This document shows positions 29,947 to 37,264 of a stretch of DNA of 64,000 nucleotides, one piece after another. The DNA is from Jiangella alba. GTDB lineage: Bacteria; Actinomycetota; Actinomycetes; Jiangellales; Jiangellaceae. A program made the translations under genes and the position numbers. Position 1 is the stretch's first letter. Every line of letters starts with the position of its first letter. The notes beneath the pieces are model-generated. The model saw nothing but the letters and a program-made list of their open reading frames with translations. It made no database searches and was not told the origin of the DNA. The DNA lies in assembly GCF_900106035.1 (NCBI RefSeq), contig NZ_FNUC01000003.1, forward strand, positions 2,101,501 through 2,165,500. Direction: 5' to 3'.

Positions 29947-31411
29947 CGTGATCGCCCACCCCGACACGGTCGTCGCGTGGATCGAGGCGGTGGTGCGTGC
30001 CCACGCCGGCCGCCCGGCGCTGATCCACGACGGCGTCACCTGGAGCTACCGGGACCTGTGGTCGCGCGCGGAGGACGCCGCCCGGCGCCTGCTGGCCGGC
30101 GGCCTGCGGCCCGGCGACACGGTCGGTCTCCTGGGCGCCAACGAACCGGCGTACATCGTCAACTACCTCGGGATCGCCCGGGCGGGCGGTACCGCGGTTC
30201 CGGTCAACGACCGGCTCGACGGCGCGACGGTGCGCATCCTGCTCGCCTCGGTCGACGCCACGCGCGTGTTCGTCGGCCGGGTCGACGCCGCCGTCCGCGA
30301 CGAGCTCGCCGAGACGTTCCACCTGCTCCCCATGGACGCCGGCGACCCGGTGCAGCGCCGCGGCCGGCTGCCGGTCGTGCGACCGGGGACGCCGGCCGCG
30401 ATCATGCTGACCAGCGGCTCGACCGGACGGCCGAAAGGGGTCGTGCACACCCAGAGCACCATGCTGCACGCGACCCAGCAGCTGACCTCGGCGTTCCCGT
30501 TCCGCTCCGACGACCGGTCGGTGGTCTTCCTCCCGCTCTACGCGTGCATCCCGGAGCAGGTGCTGCCGGTGCTGTGCACCGGCGGCGCGCTGGAGATCCT
30601 GCCGCGATTCGACATCGAGCGCGTCGCCGAGGCGTGCACCAGGGCGACGACGTTCGACGCGGTGCCGACGATCCTGAGCCGGCTGATCGAGCACGCACCC
30701 CGGGAGAAGCTCGCCCGCCTGCGGTGGGTGCTGTTCGCCTCGGAGCACATGCCGGTCACGCTCCTGCACCGCTGGTGGGACGAGCTGCCCGGCGTCGAGA
30801 CGCACCAGCTCTACGGGATGACGGAGGTGCTGCCGCTGTCGGCGGCGCCGCACCCGCTGCTGCGCCGGGAGCCGTCGACCATCGGGCGGGCGTTCCCGAC
30901 GACGCGGCTGAGCGTCGACGACGGCGGCGAGCTGATCGGCGCCAGCCCGGCGCAGATGGTGGGGTACTACAAGGACGAGGTCGCCACGAAGGCGGCGCTC
31001 GGCCCGGACGGCGCCATGCGGACGGGCGACCTCGGTCGCATCGACGAGCGCGGGCTGGTGTTCCTGACCGGCCGCAGCAAGGACATCATCATCTCCGGCG
31101 GCATCAACATCGCGCCCGCCGAGATCGAGGCCGTCGCCGCCCGGCATCCGTCGGTCGAACGGGCCGTCGTCGTGGGCGTCCCGAGCGAGCGCTGGGGCGA
31201 GACCCCGGTCGTCGTCGCCGTGCCCCGCCCGGGCCGGGCGCTCACGGCGGACGATCTGCTGAGCCACTGCCGGTCGCTGCTGTCCAGCTACAAGCGACCC
31301 ACCGGCGCCGGCCTGATCGACGCCCTCCCGACCACCGGTATCGGCAAGACGGCCAAGGACACGGTGAGGAAGATGATCGTGGATGGGAAGATCAACGTTG
31401 TTCGAGTCTGA
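29939..31411 (+). CDS. AMP-forming acyl-CoA ligase (2-hydroxyisobutyryl-CoA-ligase-like), paralogue 1
   Basis: ANL-superfamily ligase, 490 residues, that activates a carboxylate via acyl-AMP to a CoA thioester. Motifs: the AMP-binding P-loop MLTSGSTGRPKGV, the aromatic/specificity region LYGMTEVLPLS, the hinge MRTGDLGRIDERG and GRSKDIIISGGINIAPAE, and the C-terminal catalytic lysine in TTGIGKTAKDT. There is no carrier-protein domain, so this is not a peptide synthetase. TTG 29939 overlaps the hotdog gene by 8 bases; GTG 29948, just after the stop, is the alternative start. Next to the mutase genes it should supply the acyl-CoA substrate, a short alpha-branched 2-hydroxy or 2-amino acid by context. 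A paralogue lies at 37265. Confidence 0.85.
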   Translation: MPDVIAHPDTVVAWIEAVVRAHAGRPALIHDGVTWSYRDLWSRAEDAARRLLAGGLRPGDTVGLLGANEPAYIVNYLGIARAGGTAVPVNDRLDGATVRILLASVDATRVFVGRVDAAVRDELAETFHLLPMDAGDPVQRRGRLPVVRPGTPAAIMLTSGSTGRPKGVVHTQSTMLHATQQLTSAFPFRSDDRSVVFLPLYACIPEQVLPVLCTGGALEILPRFDIERVAEACTRATTFDAVPTILSRLIEHAPREKLARLRWVLFASEHMPVTLLHRWWDELPGVETHQLYGMTEVLPLSAAPHPLLRREPSTIGRAFPTTRLSVDDGGELIGASPAQMVGYYKDEVATKAALGPDGAMRTGDLGRIDERGLVFLTGRSKDIIISGGINIAPAEIEAVAARHPSVERAVVVGVPSERWGETPVVVAVPRPGRALTADDLLSHCRSLLSSYKRPTGAGLIDALPTTGIGKTAKDTVRKMIVDGKINVVRV

Positions 31412-32303
31412 CCAGATCGAGACGCTGGTGGCCAAGGGCCGCGAGGGCCACTGGGCCCCGCTCGCCCGGGCGGTCACCGTGATCGAGAACAGCCCGCCCT
31501 GGGAGGTCTCCATCCCGCGGGCGTCCCGGCCCTGCCACATCGTGGGCATCACCGGGCCGCCCGGCGCCGGAAAGAGCACCCTCACCGGCCGCCTCATCGA
31601 GTCCTTCGCCGACGACGGCCAGCGGGTCGCCGTCCTGGCGATCGACCCGTCCAGCCCGCTCAGCGGCGGCGCCGTGCTCGGCGACCGGGTGCGGATGGAG
31701 ACCTACCTGAACGGCCGGCCCGGCGTGTTCGTGCGCAGCCTGGCCAGCCGCGGATCGCACGGCGCCGTGGCGGGGTCCACCCGGAACATCGCCCGGCTCC
31801 TGGAGCTGTCCGGCCTGTTCGACATCGTGCTGATCGAGACGGTGGGCGCGGGTCAGACGGAGGTCGCCATCGTCGAGGTCGCCGACACCGTGCTGCTGGT
31901 GACGGTCCCGGGGCTCGGCGACGCCGTGCAGACGATCAAGGCGGGCCTCATGGAGGTCGCCGACGCCTTCATCGTCAACATGGCCGACCGGCCCGGCGCC
32001 TCGGAGACGGCCCGGCACCTGCGCCTGGCCGCCGGCCGGGTGGACGCCGTCTACAAGACCGTGGCCATCGAGGGCACCGGGGTCGACCAGGTGCGCGACG
32101 GCATGTACGCGCGGTGGAAGTCGCTGCTCGCGGACGGGCAGCTGGAGACCCGGCGCCTGGAGAAGTGGGGGTCCGACGCGGCGCTGGTGGCCGAGGCCTG
32201 GGTGGCCGACTGCGCCGGCGGGCTGGCCCTGGACCCGCACGCGACCATGCAGGACTCCGTGGACACGATCTTGAAGGAGGCGTCACGCCGATGGAGCCGA
32301 TGA
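31383..32303 (+). CDS. MeaB-like GTPase chaperone of the acyl-CoA mutase
   Basis: G3E-family P-loop GTPase, 306 residues, which guards AdoCbl loading and reactivation of B12-dependent acyl-CoA mutases. Walker A GITGPPGAGKSTL, the AIDPSSPLSGGAVLGDRVRM switch region, RSLASRGSHGAVAG, the LIETVGAGQTEVAI Walker B/switch II block and the guanine-binding NMADRPG (NxxD form) are all present. It lies between the ligase and the mutase large subunit, exactly the arrangement of 2-hydroxyisobutyryl-CoA mutase operons. Start is uncertain: ATG 31383 overlaps the ligase by 29 bases, whereas TTG 31398 has GGGAAG 7 bases before it. The stop overlaps the mutase gene by 13 bases. Confidence 0.88.
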   Translation: MGRSTLFESDQIETLVAKGREGHWAPLARAVTVIENSPPWEVSIPRASRPCHIVGITGPPGAGKSTLTGRLIESFADDGQRVAVLAIDPSSPLSGGAVLGDRVRMETYLNGRPGVFVRSLASRGSHGAVAGSTRNIARLLELSGLFDIVLIETVGAGQTEVAIVEVADTVLLVTVPGLGDAVQTIKAGLMEVADAFIVNMADRPGASETARHLRLAAGRVDAVYKTVAIEGTGVDQVRDGMYARWKSLLADGQLETRRLEKWGSDAALVAEAWVADCAGGLALDPHATMQDSVDTILKEASRRWSR

Positions 32304-33979
32304 ACGAGGACGACAAGCGCTGGGACGAGCGAGTCGAGGCATGGACGACCGGACGGGTCGCCGCCGACTATCAGCGGATCCCGCCGCGGCGCTCGGAGTA
32401 CACGACCCTGTCCGGGGCGCCGGTCAAGGACGTCTACACCCACGCCGACGTCCGGCACCTGGACCCGGCCGAGGACATCGGGCTCCCCGGCGAGTACCCG
32501 TACACCCGTGGCGTGCACGCCACGATGTACCGCGGCCGGCCGTGGACGATCCGGCAGGTGGCCGGCTTCGGCCAGGCCGAGGACACCAACAACCGCTACA
32601 AGTACCTGCTCAAGACCGGCCAGACCGGTCTCTCGACCGACTTCGACCTGCCGACGCTGCTGGGCTACGACTCCGACCACGAGGTGTACCGGCGCGAGGT
32701 CGGCCGCATCGGCGTCGCCGTCGACACCGTCGTCGACATGCACGCGCTGTTCGACGGCATCCCGCTCGACCAGATCTCCACGTCGATGACGATCAACCCG
32801 TCGGCCGCCGTCGTGCTGGCCATGTACCGGGTGGTGGCCGACGAGCGGGGCATCCCGGGTCGCGTGCTCACCGGGACCACCCAGAACGACATCCTCAAGG
32901 AGTACATCGCCCAGAACGAGTTCATCTTCCCGCCGCTGCCGTCGGTGCAGCTGGTGGTCGACACGATGGAGTACGGCGCGGACGTGATGCCGCGGTTCAA
33001 CCCGCTCAACGTCTGCGGCTACCACATCAGGGACGCCGGCTCGACGGCCGTCGAAGAGGTCGGCCTCACCATCAGCAACGCGCTGTGCTACCTCGAGCAC
33101 GCGGTCGAGCGCGGCATCGACGTCGACCGGCTGGCGCCGCGGGTGTCGTTCTTCTGGGACGTGCACAACAACTTCTTCGAGGAGGCGGCGAAGCTGCGCG
33201 CGGCCCGCCGGCTGTGGGCGCGGCTCATGCGCGAGCGGCTGGGCGCCAAGGATCCCCGGTCGTGGCTGATGCGGGCGCACTGCCAGACCGCCGGCGTCTC
33301 CCTCACCGCGCAGCAGCCGTACAACAACGTCGCCCGGACCGCGATCCAGGCGATGGCCGCCATCCTGGGCGGCACCCAGTCGCTGCACACGAACTCCCTC
33401 GACGAGGCGCTGTCGATCCCGTCGGAGAGCGCGATCAAGATCGCCGTCCGCACCCAGGCGATCATCCTGCACGAGACCGGCGTCGCCGACGTCGTCGATC
33501 CGCTCGCCGGGTCGTACTACGTGGAGTCGCTCACCTCCCAGATCGAGGAGGACGCGCTCGCGCTGATCGAGCGGATCGACGCGATGGGCGGCATGATCGA
33601 GGCGGTCCAGTCGGGCTACGCGGTCCAGCTGATCTCCGACTCCGCCTGGGAGCAGCAGGTCAAGGTCGAGAGCAACGACACCATCACCGTCGGCGTGAAC
33701 GACTACGTCGACGAGGACGAGACCCAGGACATCGAGATCGACCGTCCGGTGCCCGGCGTGATGGAACGCCAGCTGGCGCGGCTCGCCGAGGTGAAGCGGT
33801 CCCGCGAGGACCGGCAGGTGACCGCGGCACTGCGCGCCATCGAGAAGGCCGCCCCCGACCTGCACCACAACCTGATGCCGCTGATCGAGGACGCCGTGCG
33901 CGCACGGGCCACGGTCGGCGAGATCTGCGACGTGCTGCGCGGCGTGTGGGGCCACCACCAGCCGTCGACCGTGTTCTAG
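32291..33979 (+). CDS. B12-dependent acyl-CoA mutase, large (substrate-binding) subunit, 2-hydroxyisobutyryl-CoA mutase type
   Basis: TIM-barrel subunit of 562 residues, the length of HcmA of 2-hydroxyisobutyryl-CoA mutase, catalysing a radical 1,2-shift of the CO-SCoA group. It has TMYRGRPWTIRQVAGF and GYDSDHE, then SMTINPSA, GTTQNDILKEYIAQN, GYHIRDAGST and SLHTNSLDEA. Active-site positions in its own numbering are Val90 (Tyr in methylmalonyl-CoA mutase, Ile in HcmA), Asp117 (Asp in HcmA, orients the hydroxyl) and Gln208 (Arg in methylmalonyl-CoA mutase, binding the second carboxylate). So it should not use methylmalonyl-CoA but an alpha-branched acyl-CoA with a polar 2-substituent: 2-hydroxyisobutyryl- or perhaps 2-aminoisobutyryl-CoA. 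ATG 32291 has GAAGGAGG 10 bases upstream. Confidence 0.88.
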   Translation: MEPMNEDDKRWDERVEAWTTGRVAADYQRIPPRRSEYTTLSGAPVKDVYTHADVRHLDPAEDIGLPGEYPYTRGVHATMYRGRPWTIRQVAGFGQAEDTNNRYKYLLKTGQTGLSTDFDLPTLLGYDSDHEVYRREVGRIGVAVDTVVDMHALFDGIPLDQISTSMTINPSAAVVLAMYRVVADERGIPGRVLTGTTQNDILKEYIAQNEFIFPPLPSVQLVVDTMEYGADVMPRFNPLNVCGYHIRDAGSTAVEEVGLTISNALCYLEHAVERGIDVDRLAPRVSFFWDVHNNFFEEAAKLRAARRLWARLMRERLGAKDPRSWLMRAHCQTAGVSLTAQQPYNNVARTAIQAMAAILGGTQSLHTNSLDEALSIPSESAIKIAVRTQAIILHETGVADVVDPLAGSYYVESLTSQIEEDALALIERIDAMGGMIEAVQSGYAVQLISDSAWEQQVKVESNDTITVGVNDYVDEDETQDIEIDRPVPGVMERQLARLAEVKRSREDRQVTAALRAIEKAAPDLHHNLMPLIEDAVRARATVGEICDVLRGVWGHHQPSTVF

Positions 33980-33994
33980 AGGAAGGACGAGACC

Positions 33995-34420
33995 ATGACA
34001 TCCGCCACCGCTGGACTGCCGCCGCTCAAGGTGGTGATCGCCAAGCCCGGGCTCGACGGGCACGACCGCGGCGCCAAGGTCGTGGCGCGGGCGTTGCGCG
34101 ACTCCGGTATGGAAGTCGTCTACACCGGCATCTATCAGAGCCCGGAGTCGATCCTGCGTGCGGTCGTCCAGGAGGACGCCGACGTCCTCGGCCTGTCCAG
34201 CCTGTCCGGCGCTCACCTCGAGTACGCCAGGGACCTGTGCGCGCTGCTGAAGGAGAACGACCGCCAGGACGTCCTGTTCGTCGTCGGCGGCACCATCCCG
34301 CCCGAGGACGCCGACACGCTCAAGGGCTACGGCGTCCACGAGGTCTTCGGGCCCGGGACGCCGACGGCCGAGCTGGTCGAGTACATCTCCAGCAACGCCC
34401 GACAGGCACGGCTGGCGTGA
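33995..34420 (+). CDS. B12-dependent acyl-CoA mutase, small (cobalamin-binding) subunit
   Basis: Rossmann-like cobalamin-binding subunit, 141 residues (HcmB is of similar size). The base-off/His-on signature is LDGHDRGAKVV with His23 as lower cobalt ligand, followed by LSSLSG and the VVGGTIP loop that lines the nucleotide tail. A GAGGAAGGACGAG ribosome region precedes ATG 33995, and its stop overlaps the next gene as GTGA. It pairs with the large subunit 15 bases upstream. The separate two-gene form, rather than a fused mutase, is the arrangement of 2-hydroxyisobutyryl- and isobutyryl-CoA mutases. Confidence 0.92.
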   Translation: MTSATAGLPPLKVVIAKPGLDGHDRGAKVVARALRDSGMEVVYTGIYQSPESILRAVVQEDADVLGLSSLSGAHLEYARDLCALLKENDRQDVLFVVGGTIPPEDADTLKGYGVHEVFGPGTPTAELVEYISSNARQARLA

Positions 34421-35514
34421 CGGGCCGGTCGCGCGATCTCGGCATCGTGGTCGGTCACCTCCCGACCGGCCGGCACAACGCGATCACCGACGTCGCCGGT
34501 GTGCGGGTGGGGCACCACACGGTGCGCGCGGGCGACGGGCCGCTGGTCGTCGGCGAGGGCCCGGTGCGCACCGGGGTCACCGTCGTGGAGCCGCGGCCGC
34601 AGGTCTGGCGCTCGCCGGTCTTCGCCGGCTTCCACCGCCTCAACGGCAACGGCGAGATGACCGGGTTGCACTGGATCCGGGAGAACGGGCAGCTCACGAC
34701 CGCCATCGGCCTGACCAACACCCACTCGGTCGGCGTGGTCCGCGATGCGATCGTCGCCCGGCTGCACCGGGAGCGGGGCGACGACGAGCTCTACTTCCAC
34801 CTTCCGGTGGTGGCGGAGACCTATGACGGCCTCCTGAGCGACATCAACGGCCAGCACGTGACGGCCGCCCACGTCGACGCGGCCTTCGACGCGCTGTCCG
34901 CGGGGCCGGTGCCCGAGGGCTCGGTCGGCAGCGGCACGGGCATGATCTGTCACGAGTTCAAGGGCGGCATCGGCACGTCGTCGCGGGTCGTCGGCGACCA
35001 CACCGTCGGCGTCCTCGTGCAGGCCAATCACGGCCGGCGCGGGCGGCTGCGGGTGAACGGCGTGCCGATCGGCGAGCGGATCCCCACCGACGACGTCGCG
35101 TCGCCGTTCGACGCGGTGGTGCGCTCGGCCCGGGGCAGCGGGTCGATCATCGTGCTGATCGCGACGGACGCGCCGCTGCTGCCACACCAGTGCGAACGGC
35201 TGGCCCAGCGCGGCGCGCTGGCCATCGGGCGGACCGGCGGGTCCGGCGAGAACGGCAGCGGCGACCTGCTCCTGGCGTTCTCCACCGGGAACGACGGCCT
35301 GCCCCGGGTCGGCCTGGTGGAACCGGGCCCGGACGAGATCCCGCTGCGCATGGCCGGCAACACCGTGATCAACGGCCTGTTCGACGCGGTCATCGACGCC
35401 ACCGAGGAGGCGATCCTCAACGCCGTGGTGGCCGCGGAGACCAGTGTCGGACGCGACGGGATCACCGCGCACGCGCTGGACCACGACCGCCTGCGCGCGG
35501 CCTACGCCGGATGA
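34417..35514 (+). CDS. P1 (S58) family aminopeptidase, DmpA/BapA-like
   Basis: Self-processing Ntn-type aminopeptidase, 365 residues. The precursor normally splits before a serine; here that site is SGSIIVLIATDAPLLPHQ with Ser243 as predicted nucleophile (DmpA Ser250). Other family marks are ITDVAGVRVGHHTV near the start, AIGLTNTHSVGVVRDA and GSGTGMICHEFKGGIGTSSR. Members include D-aminopeptidase/esterases and beta-aminopeptidases that remove N-terminal beta-amino acids such as beta-homoalanine (3-aminobutyrate). GTG 34417 overlaps the mutase small-subunit stop and its own stop overlaps the TPP enzyme by ATGA, so it is a core member of the mutase operon and likely releases the unusual residue the operon degrades. 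Confidence 0.85.
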   Translation: MTGRSRDLGIVVGHLPTGRHNAITDVAGVRVGHHTVRAGDGPLVVGEGPVRTGVTVVEPRPQVWRSPVFAGFHRLNGNGEMTGLHWIRENGQLTTAIGLTNTHSVGVVRDAIVARLHRERGDDELYFHLPVVAETYDGLLSDINGQHVTAAHVDAAFDALSAGPVPEGSVGSGTGMICHEFKGGIGTSSRVVGDHTVGVLVQANHGRRGRLRVNGVPIGERIPTDDVASPFDAVVRSARGSGSIIVLIATDAPLLPHQCERLAQRGALAIGRTGGSGENGSGDLLLAFSTGNDGLPRVGLVEPGPDEIPLRMAGNTVINGLFDAVIDATEEAILNAVVAAETSVGRDGITAHALDHDRLRAAYAG

Positions 35515-37244
35515 CGGGCCCGGCGCCGGCGACCGTGGCCGCGGCGATCGCCGAGTACCTGAGCGGTCAGGGGATCGAGCGGGTGTTCAGCCTGCCCGGT
35601 TCGCACATGAAGCCGATCTGGGCGGAACTGGACGCGCGTGGCGTCCGGGTCGTGACGGCGCGGCACGAGGTGGCCGCCGTGCACATGGCCCAGGCGGAGG
35701 CCGATCTGCGGCACGGTCTCGCCGTCGCGATCGTCACGACCGGGCCGGGGCTGACCAACGCGGTCACCGGGATCGGCTGCGCCTTCCTCGCCGGTTCACC
35801 GGTGCTCGTCATCTCGACCCGCCCGCCGGACGAGCAGGCGGGCATGGGCGCCCTGGAGGAGATCGACCAGGCGGCCATCGTCCGGCCGGTCTGCCGGGCC
35901 GTGGAGGTGGTCCGATCGCGCCGGCACGTCGTCGACCGGCTCGACCGCGCCGTGAGCGCGGCGCTCGGCGACGACGGCCCCAGCGGCCCGGTGTACGTGG
36001 AGTTCGGCTCGGAGTTGCTGCGTCAGGCGGCTGCCCCGCTCTACACGACCTATCCGCGCCGTACGAGGGCGCGCCGGCCACCGGAGGCCGCCGCCGTCGA
36101 GCGGGCCGTCGACGCGATCGCGGCCAGTACCCGGCCGCTGGTGCTCGCCGGTCGCGAGGTGCTCACCGTGCCCGGCCCGCTGGCCGAGTTCGTGCGTACG
36201 ACCGGCGCCCTGTACCTCGACACCCGGGCGAGCCGGGGCGCCCTGTCCGAGAGCATCCCCACGTTCGTCCCGGCGGCGCGGGCCCGGGCGATGGCCGAGG
36301 CCGACCTGGTGATCACGGTCGGCCGGCAGCTGGACTTCGAGGCGGCGTACGGGTCGCCCGCGGTGTTCGCCGCGGCCGAGCGGTTCCTGCGGATCGGCCG
36401 CAACTCCGAGGAGGTCCAGGCCAACCGCCGCGGCGACGTGGAGCTGCGCGCCGATCCGCAGTCGGCGCTGGAGGCGCTGGTGACGGCGGGCGCGCGACCG
36501 GCCGCTCCGGATGTCGGCTGGCGCGACGACGTCATTCGCGGCAACGCCGGCAAGCGGCGCCGGCTCGGCGAGACGATGCGGGCCCAGTCCACGGCCGCGG
36601 ACGGCGGGCTCCACCCGCTGCAGGTCATCCGCGCGCTCAACGAGCACGTCGACGACACCGCCATCGTGATCGTCGACGGCGGGGACATCCTGTCGTGGTC
36701 GCGATCGAGCCTGAACACGCCCACCTACCTGGACCTGGGGGCGTTCGGATGCCTCGGGGTGGGCGTCCCGTTCGCGGTCTCGGCATCGCTCAACCATCCG
36801 GACCGCACGGTCGTCGCGCTCGTCGGGGACGGCGCCCTGGGCTTCAACGTCATGGAGCTGGAGACCGCCGTCCGCGAAGGCGCACGTTTCGTCGTCGTCG
36901 TGGCCGACAACAACGCGTGGAACATCGAGCGCGCCGACCAGGTCCGCAACTACGACGGGCGGATCATGGGCACCGAGCTCGGGTCGTGTGCCTGGGACCG
37001 GCTCGCGCAGAGCCTCGGCGTCGCCGGATACCGCGCCGACAGCGTGGACGACCTGGAAGCCGCGCTGGGGGAGGCGTTCGCGCACGCACCCGCCCTGGTC
37101 GCCGTCCGGGTCTCCCGCGAACCGATCTCCCCGGACACCAGAAGCGGTCTCGCCCTGGTGCCGGAGTACCACGTGCTCACCGCCTGGGACGAGGCGGAGC
37201 GGGCGTGGCTGTCGGGTCCGCGTCATGGGGACGTCGAGTCGTGA
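35511..37244 (+). CDS. Thiamine-diphosphate enzyme, 2-hydroxyacyl-CoA lyase-like (oxalyl-CoA decarboxylase group)
   Basis: ThDP-dependent enzyme, 577 residues, three-domain POX/acetolactate-synthase architecture. The activating glutamate is in ARHEVAAVHMAQ (Glu53). The ThDP/Mg motif starts LVGDGALGFNVMELETA (Asp440) and closes with VVADNNAWNIE (Asn467-468), about 27 residues later. The N-terminal GIERVFSLPGSHMKPIWAE is unlike anabolic acetolactate synthases. In actinobacteria a 2-hydroxyisobutyryl-CoA lyase (giving acetone plus formyl-CoA) is known directly upstream of a CoA ligase gene, and here a ligase follows by 20 bases. That reaction is therefore my best guess; other 2-hydroxyacyl-CoA or oxalyl-CoA chemistry is possible. 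Confidence 0.75.
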   Translation: MTGPAPATVAAAIAEYLSGQGIERVFSLPGSHMKPIWAELDARGVRVVTARHEVAAVHMAQAEADLRHGLAVAIVTTGPGLTNAVTGIGCAFLAGSPVLVISTRPPDEQAGMGALEEIDQAAIVRPVCRAVEVVRSRRHVVDRLDRAVSAALGDDGPSGPVYVEFGSELLRQAAAPLYTTYPRRTRARRPPEAAAVERAVDAIAASTRPLVLAGREVLTVPGPLAEFVRTTGALYLDTRASRGALSESIPTFVPAARARAMAEADLVITVGRQLDFEAAYGSPAVFAAAERFLRIGRNSEEVQANRRGDVELRADPQSALEALVTAGARPAAPDVGWRDDVIRGNAGKRRRLGETMRAQSTAADGGLHPLQVIRALNEHVDDTAIVIVDGGDILSWSRSSLNTPTYLDLGAFGCLGVGVPFAVSASLNHPDRTVVALVGDGALGFNVMELETAVREGARFVVVVADNNAWNIERADQVRNYDGRIMGTELGSCAWDRLAQSLGVAGYRADSVDDLEAALGEAFAHAPALVAVRVSREPISPDTRSGLALVPEYHVLTAWDEAERAWLSGPRHGDVES

Positions 37245-37264
37245 ACCGGTGAGGTGGTCAGCGC

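Noticed and set aside
32291-34420. Methylmalonyl-CoA mutase
   Set aside because: Arg that binds the second carboxylate is Gln208, the active-site Tyr is Val90 and Asp117 is present; subunit lengths (562 and 141) also fit the 2-hydroxyisobutyryl-CoA mutase class.
35511-37244. Acetolactate synthase for branched-chain amino-acid synthesis
   Set aside because: No regulatory small subunit or ilvC follows; the N-terminal motif and the CoA-ligase neighbour point to the oxalyl-CoA decarboxylase/2-hydroxyacyl-CoA lyase group.
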